This document shows, one piece after another, positions 17,850 through 26,331 of a stretch of 64,000 bases of DNA. The stretch comes from Thauera sp. 28. GTDB taxonomy: Bacteria; Pseudomonadota; Gammaproteobacteria; Burkholderiales; Rhodocyclaceae. The DNA lies in contig NZ_AMXA01000009.1 in assembly GCF_000310145.2 (NCBI RefSeq), forward strand, positions 1 through 64,000. The letters run 5' to 3'. The translations under genes were made by a program, and so were the position numbers. Every line of letters starts with the position of its first letter. Positions within the stretch are counted from its first letter, which is position 1. The notes under the pieces were generated by a model. The model made no database searches. It worked only from the letters and a program-made list of their open reading frames with translations, and was not told where the DNA came from.

Positions 17850-19043
17850 TCAGAAGAACAGGATGCCGCCCAGGGAGATCGTCCGCGTCTTCAGATCGCC
17901 CGGGAAGATGTCGCTGCCCTCGCCTTTCTCCTGGTTGTATTCGCCCACGAGCGTGATGTACTTGTTCAGGCTGTGGTAAACGCCCACGGTGGCCGAGCGG
18001 AACTTGTTGGTGTCGGCAAGCAGTCCGCCACGGTCGCGGTTCTCGCCGAAGTTGAGGCCGAACTTGGTCTTGCCGACGGTGTAGGTGCCCTGCAGGAAGT
18101 AGCCCTTACCATCGGTCTTGGCAAACGGCGAGAAGTACATGGCACCGACGGTGGACAGGCCCAGACCGCTGGCATCGAAGCCATAGGCCACGGCCTCGAA
18201 GGCGCCAATGCCGACCTTCGCCCCCAGTTCGAAGCCGCTGGCGTTGAAGCTGCCGGTGCCGCTGGTGCGCTGGTGGACTGCACCCAGCCAGACCGAGCCC
18301 TTCGCCGTGCCCGCCTCCCAGTCATAGTTCGCCATGGCCTGGAAGCCAGGGTCCTTGGTCTCGCTGCCGGCGAACTTGTTGGGATCGAAGATCCCGAACG
18401 AGGCCGACAACCCGCCCTTGGTCGGCGTGGTGTAGGTGATCTGCGGCTGGAAGCCGGTGTACATGTAGCCGTGGCCGATCATGCCGAAGGTGGTGTTGAA
18501 GGGCGTCGAGGCGTAGCTGTTGCCGCCGAGGCCGAGCAAGGTCATGTCGGAGAGGATGATCTTCTGCCCGAACAGTCCGATGTCGCGGCCGAACTTGATC
18601 GTGCCCCACTCGGCATTGCCGAACTGGAAGTACAGGTTACGGGTGTCGATCTGGGTGAAGGGGCTGTCGCAGCCCGTAGCCCCGCCACACCCCGGATCGC
18701 TCGGCAGGCCGACGACGTCGGACTTGTCGTTGATGCCCGGCGCGAAGCCGACATGGGCCTTGATGTCGAGCCCGTCGACCTTGGTGGTGAACACGAAGTT
18801 GATCCAGCCCGGCAGCAGGCCGTTGGTGAGCGCCGAGTTGGTGGTCTTGACCCCGCCCGACTCTGCGCTGCGGTGCGAGTAGAAGCCGTTGATGGTGCCG
18901 TTGATGTCGAGCGTGGCATCGCCCTGCGAAAAACTCACCGCATGGGCCGGCCCCATGCCAAGCGCCAGCAAGGCCCCGGTCAGCAGGCTCAGGCGCTTGC
19001 CTCCGGTGGCACGCAGGCCCTTGCGCGTCGTCGTGTTATCCAT
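17850..19043 (-). CDS. Gram-negative general porin
   Basis: The 397-residue outer-membrane protein has a signal peptide (residues 1-35, ending GPAHA) and a beta-barrel with alternating polar/aromatic strands, ending SLGGILFF with the C-terminal Phe needed for assembly. A segment FGNAEWGTIKFGRDIGLFGQ is typical of betaproteobacterial porins. Two cysteines flank a short loop (CGGATGC). GGAGG precedes the ATG at 19043. A sigma54 promoter at 19121-19136 and its position behind the aldehyde dehydrogenase suggest co-control, perhaps for uptake of an alcohol or acid substrate. Confidence 0.9.
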   Translation of the reverse strand: MDNTTTRKGLRATGGKRLSLLTGALLALGMGPAHAVSFSQGDATLDINGTINGFYSHRSAESGGVKTTNSALTNGLLPGWINFVFTTKVDGLDIKAHVGFAPGINDKSDVVGLPSDPGCGGATGCDSPFTQIDTRNLYFQFGNAEWGTIKFGRDIGLFGQKIILSDMTLLGLGGNSYASTPFNTTFGMIGHGYMYTGFQPQITYTTPTKGGLSASFGIFDPNKFAGSETKDPGFQAMANYDWEAGTAKGSVWLGAVHQRTSGTGSFNASGFELGAKVGIGAFEAVAYGFDASGLGLSTVGAMYFSPFAKTDGKGYFLQGTYTVGKTKFGLNFGENRDRGGLLADTNKFRSATVGVYHSLNKYITLVGEYNQEKGEGSDIFPGDLKTRTISLGGILFF

Positions 19044-19120
19044 TGTTTCCTCCTCGAGAGTGGTGATCTTGTCGTTTGCACTGCAGGGCCGGGGCAAGGC
19101 ACCGGCCTGGTGCGGGCAAG

Positions 19121-19136
19121 TGCAATCGCTGTGCCA
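19121..19136 (-). promoter_or_regulatory. Sigma54 (-24/-12) promoter of the porin
   Basis: On the minus strand TGGCACAGCGATTGCA has TGGCAC, correct 10-base GG-GC spacing and TTGCA, an almost ideal sigma54 site. It lies 77 bases upstream of the porin ATG. A TGCTCCA word, also present in the inverted repeat upstream of the dehydrogenase promoter, occurs about 65 bases further upstream near 19202-19208. Confidence 0.82.
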
Positions 19137-19230
19137 TGCCGCGACAAGTCGCGCCAGACAAGGGGTTTCAGGTCATAGGTGTTCGCCCCCTCTGTTCCAG
19201 ATGCTCCACAGAAACGATGTACCCCCTTGA

Positions 19231-19249
19231 TCCGAAACGAAACTTCGGA
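19231..19249. promoter_or_regulatory. Inverted repeat in the porin-panE gap
   Basis: TCCGAA (19231-19236) and TTCGGA (19244-19249) are separated by 7 bases. It lies in the 304-base region between the divergent porin and panE genes, about 95 bases upstream of the porin -24 element and 100 bases before panE. It could be an operator for either gene. The rest of this gap holds the porin sigma54 site and nothing else I can name. Confidence 0.35.
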
Positions 19250-19347
19250 ACAGAAATGCGCGGCTGCGGATAAAATCGCATTCGCATGCATACGGTCTCT
19301 TACGACTGCATGCGCGCGCCCACTCCACGCCCTGATGCCAGTCCTCG

Positions 19348-20280
19348 ATGACGACGTTCCAGCCCTTGATCGCCGCTGCCGCCTCTCCCAGCTCGCAAAC
19401 CATTCCTTACCCTGCCCGCTATCCCGTTGCCATCATCGGAGCCGGCGCGCTCGGGCTCAGCTTTGCGGCACGCATTGCGCGCACGCTGCGCGTGGCAGTG
19501 GTCGCACGCGACCGCGCTGCAGCCGCCAGACTGCGCCAGGGGGTGCGCGTAGGCGATACGCTCTTCCAGCCCGAGGCGTGGGCGCCTGAAGAGGCGCCGC
19601 AGGCTGACTGGGTGATCGTGCTGGTCAAGACCTGGGACACGGCCGCAGCTGCACGCAGCGCTGCGCGCATGCAGCCCCTGGGGGTGCTGTCCTTGCAGAA
19701 CGGACTGGTCGAGCCGGTGCTGCAGGCTCACTGCCCGCTGCCGCGGGTCGCGCAGGGCATCACCACAACGGGGGCGTTTCGCGACGCGAGCGGGGTGACG
19801 CCATCAGGCGACGGCGAGGTGCTGGTGCCGCCCGGCTTCGAGGCGCTGGCGTCCATGCTGGCGCGGGCGGGGCTGGACGCTCGCGTCGAGGACGACATCG
19901 TCCCCGCACGGCTGACCAAGCTGCTCGTCAACCTCGCCATCAACCCGCTTGCCGCCTTGTTCCGGGTACGCAACGGCGAGCTGCTCGAAGCCCCTTACCG
20001 GCTCTGGCTCGATGCGTTGGTTGCCGAGGCCTGGCCGGTGTTGTGCGCCGAAGGCCTGGCGCTGGACGAAGCTGCAGCTCACGCACGAGTGCGGGCAGTC
20101 GCACAGGCCACCGCCACCAACCGCGCGAGCATGCTGCAGGATGTGCTCGCCGGCAGGCCGACCGAACTCGACGCGATCACCGGCGTGCTGATCGAACTGG
20201 CCGCACGCCAGGGCGCGGCCGTACCGACGCACCGCGCGGTGCATCGGCTGCTCAGCCTGGTGGAGGCCCCCGCAGGCTGA
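19348..20280 (+). CDS. panE: 2-dehydropantoate 2-reductase (ketopantoate reductase)
   Basis: The 310-residue NADPH-dependent oxidoreductase of the ApbA/PanE family reduces ketopantoate to pantoate in pantothenate/CoA synthesis. The Rossmann motif IIGAGALGLSFAAR is at residues 29-42, followed by VKTWDT, the NGL motif in LSLQNGLVEP, and the helical C-terminal domain with KLLVNLAINPLAALF, which includes the family Lys and Asn. About 25 extra N-terminal residues precede the Rossmann fold, so the start may be later. It converges on gabD with a 12-base gap. Other family members act on different 2-keto acids. Confidence 0.85.
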   Translation: MTTFQPLIAAAASPSSQTIPYPARYPVAIIGAGALGLSFAARIARTLRVAVVARDRAAAARLRQGVRVGDTLFQPEAWAPEEAPQADWVIVLVKTWDTAAAARSAARMQPLGVLSLQNGLVEPVLQAHCPLPRVAQGITTTGAFRDASGVTPSGDGEVLVPPGFEALASMLARAGLDARVEDDIVPARLTKLLVNLAINPLAALFRVRNGELLEAPYRLWLDALVAEAWPVLCAEGLALDEAAAHARVRAVAQATATNRASMLQDVLAGRPTELDAITGVLIELAARQGAAVPTHRAVHRLLSLVEAPAG

Positions 20281-20292
20281 GCCCGGCGGCGT

Positions 20293-21750
20293 TCAGCGAA
20301 TGCCGCCCATGCACAGGTACTTGATCTCGACGAAGTCGTCGATGCCGTAGCGCGAGCCTTCGCGGCCGATGCCGGATTCCTTGACGCCGCCGAAGGGCGC
20401 AACCTCGGTCGAGATGATGCCTTCGTTGATGCCGACGATGCCGTACTCGAGCGCCTCGGCCACCCGCCACACGCGCGCGATGTCGCGGGCGTAGAAATAG
20501 GCGGCAAGGCCGAACTCGGTGTCGTTGGCCATGCGCACGGCCTCCTCCTCGCTATGGAAGCGGAACAGCGGCGCCACCGGGCCGAAGATCTCCTCGCGCG
20601 CGACGCGCATCTGCGCGGTCACGCCGGTGACGATGGTGGGCTCGTAGAAGTTGCCACCCAGGGCGTGGCGCTTGCCACCGCACAGCACCTGCGCGCCCTT
20701 GTCTACGGCGTCCGCGAGCAGTTCCTCCACCTTGGCGACGGCATCGGCATTGATCAGCGGCCCTTGCTGCACCTCGCCAGACAGGCCCGGGCCGACCTTG
20801 AGCCTGGCCACCGCCTCGGCGAGCTTGGCGGCAAAGGCGTCGTAGATGCCGTCCTGCACCAGCAGGCGGTTGGCGCACACGCAGGTCTGGCCCGCGTTGC
20901 GGTACTTGGACGCCATGGCCCCCGCTACGGCGGCGTCGAGGTCGGCGTCGTCGAAGACGATGAAGGGCGCGTTGCCCCCCAGTTCCAGCGCCACCTTCTT
21001 CACCGTGCCCGCGCACTGGCGCATCAGCAGCTTGCCGACCGCGGTCGAACCCGTGAAGGACAGCTTGCGCACCACCGGGTTGGCTGTGAGTTCGCCGCCG
21101 ACCTCGGGCGCACGGTTGGTGGTGACGATGTTGAGCACCCCCGCTGGCAGGCCGGCACGCTCGGCCAGCACGGCGAGCGCGAGCGCGCACAGCGGGGTAT
21201 CTTCGGCCGGCTTGATCACCATCGTGCAGCCGGCGGCAAGGGCGGGGCCGGCCTTGCGCGTGATCATCGCGATCGGGAAGTTCCACGGCGTGATCGCCGC
21301 CACCACGCCGATCGCCTGCTTGACGACGACAATGCGCTTGTCAGCACCATGGGATGGAATCACGTCGCCATAGATGCGCTTGCCTTCCTCGGCAAACCAC
21401 TCGATGAACGAGGCGCCGTAGACGACTTCGCCGCGCGCCTCGGCCAGCGGCTTGCCCTGCTCGGTGCTCATGAGCACGGCAAGGTCTTCCTGATTGGCGA
21501 GTATGAGCTCGTACCAGCGCCGCAGGATGGCAGCGCGTTCCTTCGCCGTACGCGCGCGCCAGGCCGGGAGCGCCGCATCGGCAGCAGCAATGGCGCGACG
21601 GGTTTCGGCCGCACCCATGTCAGGCACGCTGCCGACGCGACTGCCATCAGCGGGATTGGTGACGTCGAAGCTGCCGCCGTCGTCGGCGGCCAGCCATTGG
21701 CCATCGATATATGCCTGCGCACGCAGCAGGCCAGTGTCGTTCAATTGCAT
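20293..21750 (-). CDS. gabD: Succinate-semialdehyde dehydrogenase (NAD(P)+)
   Basis: The 485-residue aldehyde dehydrogenase of the GabD branch oxidises succinate semialdehyde to succinate. Visible are PWNFPIAMITRKAGPALAAG, VIKPAEDTP, FTGSTAVGKLL, the Glu in VALELGGNAPFIV, the catalytic Cys in NAGQTCVCANR and [14 protein letters not shown] near the C terminus. I used the ATG at 21750; 33 upstream in-frame codons run into the spacer. It lies 35 bases after the REC-GGDEF gene on the same strand and may share its transcript, although no functional link is obvious. Confidence 0.92.
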   Translation of the reverse strand: MQLNDTGLLRAQAYIDGQWLAADDGGSFDVTNPADGSRVGSVPDMGAAETRRAIAAADAALPAWRARTAKERAAILRRWYELILANQEDLAVLMSTEQGKPLAEARGEVVYGASFIEWFAEEGKRIYGDVIPSHGADKRIVVVKQAIGVVAAITPWNFPIAMITRKAGPALAAGCTMVIKPAEDTPLCALALAVLAERAGLPAGVLNIVTTNRAPEVGGELTANPVVRKLSFTGSTAVGKLLMRQCAGTVKKVALELGGNAPFIVFDDADLDAAVAGAMASKYRNAGQTCVCANRLLVQDGIYDAFAAKLAEAVARLKVGPGLSGEVQQGPLINADAVAKVEELLADAVDKGAQVLCGGKRHALGGNFYEPTIVTGVTAQMRVAREEIFGPVAPLFRFHSEEEAVRMANDTEFGLAAYFYARDIARVWRVAEALEYGIVGINEGIISTEVAPFGGVKESGIGREGSRYGIDDFVEIKYLCMGGIR

Positions 21751-21785
21751 GTCCGTCCTCGATATAGGGTTTGGTTGAAGCCTCG

Positions 21786-22736
21786 TCAGGCCGTATCGGC
21801 ATCCGTCGGCATATCTGCTGCCCCGCCCGCGACCACGGGCGCCGACCACACGACCCGGTTGCGGCCGGCACGCTTGGCTTCGTAGAGCGCGGCGTCGGCT
21901 GCAGCGAACAAGCCATGGTCCGGTTCGATCCGCCCGGGCAGCGTGGTGGCGCCGCCCATGCTGACCGTAAGCGGGAGTTGCAGCCCGCCCGGTGCCGGCA
22001 CATGCTGCGCCTCGACGTCACAGCGCGCCGACTCGGCAAGTGCCTGCGCGCCTTCCATGGCAATCCCCGGCAGCAGGATGACGAACTCCTCGCCACCATA
22101 GCGACAGACGAAATCCGCCGGCCGGCGCAGGGCACGCTGCAGCGTCAGCGCAATACGGCGCAGCACCTCGTCGCCCTCGGTGTGACCGAAGTCGTCATTG
22201 AAGCGCTTGAAGTGGTCGATGTCGATGACGACCAGCGAGATCGGCTCTTGCGCACGCAGGCAGCGCCGCCACTCGAGCTCGAATACCTCGTTGAAGCGAC
22301 GGCGGTTCGGAATGCCGGTGAGGCTGTCGAGCATGGCCAGTTGCTCGAGCAGACGGCGCTGATGCACGGATTGCAGGTGGTTGCGCACGCGAACGCGCAC
22401 GATCGGTGGATGGAAGGGCTTGGCGATGTAGTCCACGGCGCCCAGCTCCAGTCCTTTCTCCTCATCGATGGTCGAGTCCAGTGCGGTTATGAAGATGACC
22501 GGAATGTCACGCGTGGCATCGTCGTGCTTGAGCTGGCGCAGGACCGCATAACCGTCCATGCCCGGCATCAGGACGTCGAGCAGGATCAGATCGGGCAGGT
22601 GGGCACGCGCGCGCTCCAGGGCTTGCTCGCCGTTCTTGGCGAGGATCAGCCGATAGTCCTCGCCAAGAAGCTCGGTCAGCAGGTTGCGGTTGTGCTTCTC
22701 GTCATCGACGATGAGGACGGTGAATTCGGTGGTCAT
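21786..22736 (-). CDS. Response regulator with GGDEF output (diguanylate cyclase)
   Basis: The 316-residue protein has an N-terminal receiver domain (about residues 6-120: VLIVDDE, phosphoacceptor Asp in LILLDVLMPGMDG, Lys in YIAKPF) joined to a GGDEF domain (about 135-300) with an intact GGEEF signature near 213-217. It should make cyclic di-GMP when phosphorylated. Its ATG overlaps the stop codon of the upstream hybrid kinase by 4 bases (ATGA), so the two are coupled and the kinase is the likely phosphodonor. Confidence 0.94.
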   Translation of the reverse strand: MTTEFTVLIVDDEKHNRNLLTELLGEDYRLILAKNGEQALERARAHLPDLILLDVLMPGMDGYAVLRQLKHDDATRDIPVIFITALDSTIDEEKGLELGAVDYIAKPFHPPIVRVRVRNHLQSVHQRRLLEQLAMLDSLTGIPNRRRFNEVFELEWRRCLRAQEPISLVVIDIDHFKRFNDDFGHTEGDEVLRRIALTLQRALRRPADFVCRYGGEEFVILLPGIAMEGAQALAESARCDVEAQHVPAPGGLQLPLTVSMGGATTLPGRIEPDHGLFAAADAALYEAKRAGRNRVVWSAPVVAGGAADMPTDADTA

Positions 22737-25700
22737 GATGGTATCCGTTCGAATTCGGGACGAAGCGCATCGAGCAGCGCACGTGCACGCTCGTACTCGA
22801 CATCCTCGACGAGTTCGCGCAGGTCTGCCAGGCGTGCTTCGTACGCGCTACCGCGCAATGCGTCGGCCAGCTCGCCGACCAGGGTCTCGGCTGCAGCATC
22901 GTGCCGCGCCAGACGTTCATCGAGCCGGGCGGCAGTCGCAAGCAGGTGCTGCAGCGTCGGCGGTGCAGCCGGCGGCTGGACATGCGCCCCGGCGTCTGCC
23001 TGCAGGCGGGCCAGCCCACGCAGTACGGTATCCAGCGCCGCCTGCAGCGCGGCCCGTGCCGCCTCGCCCGGCCACTGTCCGCGCTGTAGCTGTTGCTCGA
23101 GCTCGCGCGCGTGCATGGACACCTGCGAGGCGCCGATCGTAGCCGCTGCCGACTTGAGCGAATGCGCAAACCGGCGGGCCTGCTCGAGATCCTGGCGCTC
23201 GACCGCGTCGGCCAGACTCGATGCGGCATCGCCGAACTGGAGCCTGAAGCCCTCGAGGATCCTGCGGTACAGCCCCATCCGTCCCATATGGTTGGCCAGT
23301 CCGCGCACGGTGTCGACACCATCGAGCGCGGGCAGCGGCGTCTCGCTCGTCGGCTGCTGGAGCGCAGGGACAAGGCCCGGAGCCGGGCTGCGCGGGGTCA
23401 CCCACTTGAGCAATACGGCATAGAGGGCATCAGGGTCGATCGGCTTGGTGAGATGGTCATTCATGCCCGCACCGAGACTCTGCTCGCGACTGCCGCTCAT
23501 GGCATGCGCGGTCATGGCGATGACCGGCAGCGCGCGCAGGCGTGCATCGCTGCGGATCAGCCGGGTCGTCTCCAGGCCATCGAGCACGGGCATCTGGATG
23601 TCCATCAGGACCAGATCGATGCCTTCGCGCGCCAACCGGTCAAGCGCTTCGCGGCCGTTTGCGGCCTCTTCGACCTCGAGTCCGGCGATGGAAAGGAACT
23701 CGCGCGCCACCTCGCGGTTGAGCGGGAGGTCATCGACCACCAGGATACGCGCACCGCGCACCGCCTCGAGGGCTGCCACCTCGTGCAGCACGCCGGCCTC
23801 GCGCCGGGCACTGCCCACCGCACGCGGTTGCGCGGCCTCGGCAAGTGCATCCAGCAGCCCCTCCGCGGTCGCGGGCTTGACCAGGACGGCATCAACGCCA
23901 CACTTGATCAGCCGCGGAGCGACCGCCTCGTAGGTGCCCAGGGTGATCGCAAGCACGAAGGCCGGGCGCGCCCCGGGAAGCGCGAGCGCCTGCATGCGCT
24001 CGGCCAGCTGCAACCCGTCCATGCCTGGCATCTGCCAGTCGGCGACGATGAGATCGAACGCGCGCGGCCCCGTTGCCGCGCTCTGCAACAGCGCCAGGCC
24101 GGCCTCGCCTTCCACACAAGCCTCGGCCTCGATACCGTTGCGCTGCAGCAGTTCGACGAGTACAGCGGCGGCGGTGGCATTGTCATCGATCACGAGGGCA
24201 CGCCCGAAAGGCTGGTTGGCACGCCCGTGCCCGCTCGCACCCGCCACCGCGGCCAGGGGCAGCTCGACACTGAACGCAGCCCCCTGGCCGGGTTCGCTGT
24301 CGAGCGCTATCGTGCCCTCCATCATCCGTACCAGCTGGACACAGATCGACAGGCCCAGACCGGTGCCACCGAACCGGCGTGTCATCGAGTCGTCGACCTG
24401 CGAGAAGGGGTCGAACAGGCGCTCGCGTTGCTCGGGATCGATGCCGATGCCGGTGTCGCGAACCACGAAGCGGATCAAGGGAGGCCTGCCTTCCTGTGCC
24501 ACGAGCCCGACCTCGAGCACGACCTCACCTTCGGCAGTGAACTTGATGGCGTTGCCGAGCAGATTGATCAGGACCTGCCCAAGGCGCAAGGGGTCGCCGA
24601 TGACCCGGCGTGGGACCTCGGCGCCAACGCGGTGGATGAGTTCGACGCCCTTCTCCTCCGCCCGCAGGGCAACGACCCCAAGGGCGCGCTGGCAGACCTC
24701 GCCGAGGTCGAAGGGGATCCGCTCCAGGGTGAGCTTGCCGGCCTCGATGCGCGAATAGTCGAGCACATCGTCGATGACACCGAGCAAGCTTTGCGAGGAC
24801 GCGAGCAATTTGTCGATCTGATCGCGCTGCGGGCGCGACAAGGGACTGCGCTGCAGCAAGCGCCCGAGGCCGACGATGGCGTTCATCGGCGTACGGATCT
24901 CATGGCTCATGCGCGCAAGGAAGGCCGACTTGCTGCGATTGGCCTCGCGCGCATCTGCGATTGCGCGCTCGAGCGCTCGCGTCCGTGCGTCGACCAGGCG
25001 CTCGAGATTGCCACGGTACTGCTCGAGTTCGGCATCGCGCGCCTGGATGGTATCGATCAACGTATTGAAACCACGCCCAAGGTCGGCAATCTCGGTACCG
25101 CCGTCCGGGCGTACGCGCTCGCTCAGCCGGGTGTCGGCTGCCAGCCGCCGCATCAGCGCCCCGAGCTCCGCCACCGGCACGAGCAGGCGATGCAAGACCC
25201 GCCAGGTCAGTGTCACCGAGACGGCGAGGACCAGCAGCAACACCGCCAGCGAATCGCGCAGGGCGCGCGCGGACAAGGCCTCGATCTGCTTCAACGAGCC
25301 CAGCAGCTCGACCCGTGCCACGACACGCTGGCCTTCGAGAATCGGCGCCCAGGCGGCAATCACCCGGTCGTGAAAGACATGCCCCGCTGGGGTGGGACGC
25401 AAGGCCGGCACGAAGTCGTCGGCGGGATACTCGTGCGTGTCATCGGCATAGCGCGCGAAGTTACGGCCATCCGCAAGCACGACACGCGCCTCGAACACGA
25501 AGCGGCTGTTGGCCAGCGCGGACAACAGCCGCTCGGCCTCGACGGCGTCGCCGAAGGAGACGGCCGCCACGGTGTTGGTGGCGATCAGTTCGGCCTGCGC
25601 CGACAGCGAAGCGGCCCACTCGCTGCGCAGCAAGCGCTGCTGCTGCAGGCTCATCAGCACGAGCACGAGGCTGGCAGCGAGGATCAACGACAGCGAGCCC

Positions 25701-25780
25701 AGCACCAGCAGGCGCCCGCGCAGCGTCTGCGGCAGCCAGGCCAGCGCCAGGCGCTGCCAGCCAGGCAGGTGCTCACTCAT
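22733..25780 (-). CDS. Hybrid sensor histidine kinase with Hpt domain
   Basis: The 1015-residue inner-membrane kinase has helices near residues 21-45 and 160-180 around a periplasmic sensor of CHASE8-like appearance (NFARYADDTHEYPADDF). HAMP, HisKA with phospho-acceptor H293 (SHEIRTPMNAI) and HATPase follow, then two receiver domains (ADWQMPGMDG; MDIQMPVLDG) and a C-terminal Hpt domain with H873 (FAHSLKSAAATIG). The layout is a full phosphorelay. I placed the ATG at 25780, where ATGAGTGA overlaps the yfiR stop by 8 bases. Downstream it overlaps the REC-GGDEF gene. Confidence 0.94.
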   Translation of the reverse strand: MSEHLPGWQRLALAWLPQTLRGRLLVLGSLSLILAASLVLVLMSLQQQRLLRSEWAASLSAQAELIATNTVAAVSFGDAVEAERLLSALANSRFVFEARVVLADGRNFARYADDTHEYPADDFVPALRPTPAGHVFHDRVIAAWAPILEGQRVVARVELLGSLKQIEALSARALRDSLAVLLLVLAVSVTLTWRVLHRLLVPVAELGALMRRLAADTRLSERVRPDGGTEIADLGRGFNTLIDTIQARDAELEQYRGNLERLVDARTRALERAIADAREANRSKSAFLARMSHEIRTPMNAIVGLGRLLQRSPLSRPQRDQIDKLLASSQSLLGVIDDVLDYSRIEAGKLTLERIPFDLGEVCQRALGVVALRAEEKGVELIHRVGAEVPRRVIGDPLRLGQVLINLLGNAIKFTAEGEVVLEVGLVAQEGRPPLIRFVVRDTGIGIDPEQRERLFDPFSQVDDSMTRRFGGTGLGLSICVQLVRMMEGTIALDSEPGQGAAFSVELPLAAVAGASGHGRANQPFGRALVIDDNATAAAVLVELLQRNGIEAEACVEGEAGLALLQSAATGPRAFDLIVADWQMPGMDGLQLAERMQALALPGARPAFVLAITLGTYEAVAPRLIKCGVDAVLVKPATAEGLLDALAEAAQPRAVGSARREAGVLHEVAALEAVRGARILVVDDLPLNREVAREFLSIAGLEVEEAANGREALDRLAREGIDLVLMDIQMPVLDGLETTRLIRSDARLRALPVIAMTAHAMSGSREQSLGAGMNDHLTKPIDPDALYAVLLKWVTPRSPAPGLVPALQQPTSETPLPALDGVDTVRGLANHMGRMGLYRRILEGFRLQFGDAASSLADAVERQDLEQARRFAHSLKSAAATIGASQVSMHARELEQQLQRGQWPGEAARAALQAALDTVLRGLARLQADAGAHVQPPAAPPTLQHLLATAARLDERLARHDAAAETLVGELADALRGSAYEARLADLRELVEDVEYERARALLDALRPEFERIPS

Positions 25781-26330
25781 CGATGACCTCCGCCAGGCGC
25801 AGCAGCTGTGCCATGAACTCCACCCCAGCCTTGCGTGAGGCAACCCGGTTGATGATGATGGACAGTCCCTCGCGCCGCTCGCGCACGCCCAACTCCACCA
25901 TGCCGCCCGAGCGCGCGAAGCCCGGGATGTCGGACACCGTGACCAGTCCAGGGCGGTTCAGCTCGGCGAGCACTGCTGCCACGCGATCGGCTTCGGAGCG
26001 GGCGATGAAGATGAAGTTGCAGTCCCTCGCCTCATGCGTCGAGCGCAGCAGTCTTAGCTTGCTCGCCAGCCCCTCGACCGGCGCCTCGGCCAGGCTGACC
26101 AGCGTTTGCTCGAGCGGACTGCGGCCGAGATGGCACAGCAGCACCGTATCGTGCCTCACCCCCGGCGCACGGTAGGTGAACAGCGGCAGCTTGTAGAACA
26201 GCACGGCCTTGAGCGCTTGTTCGGGCGCAGCCGCAGGCGTCTGCGCGCGCGCAGGCAATGCAGCCGTCACGCACGACAGCAGCGCTGCAAGCAGCACGGC
26301 ACGAACCCGGAAAGGCATCTGCTTACGCAC
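25773..26330 (-). CDS. YfiR family periplasmic regulator
   Basis: The 185-residue secreted protein has a signal peptide (about residues 1-30, ending LPARA). The mature part matches YfiR/DUF4154: FYKLPLFTY near the start, a CNFIFIARSE strand, the GLVTVSDIPGFARSGGMVEL core and a C-terminal IIINRVASRKAGV. In Pseudomonas, YfiR is a periplasmic repressor of the cyclase YfiN; here it probably contacts the sensor domain of the kinase encoded next. The start given is a GTG directly after the receptor stop codon; an ATG 12 bases on is possible. Confidence 0.9.
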   Translation of the reverse strand: MRKQMPFRVRAVLLAALLSCVTAALPARAQTPAAAPEQALKAVLFYKLPLFTYRAPGVRHDTVLLCHLGRSPLEQTLVSLAEAPVEGLASKLRLLRSTHEARDCNFIFIARSEADRVAAVLAELNRPGLVTVSDIPGFARSGGMVELGVRERREGLSIIINRVASRKAGVEFMAQLLRLAEVIDE

Positions 26331-26331
26331 C

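Noticed and set aside
23093-25786. Plus-strand open frame of 897 codons
   Set aside because: It is the antisense shadow of the hybrid histidine kinase gene; its translation is low-complexity and shows no domain.
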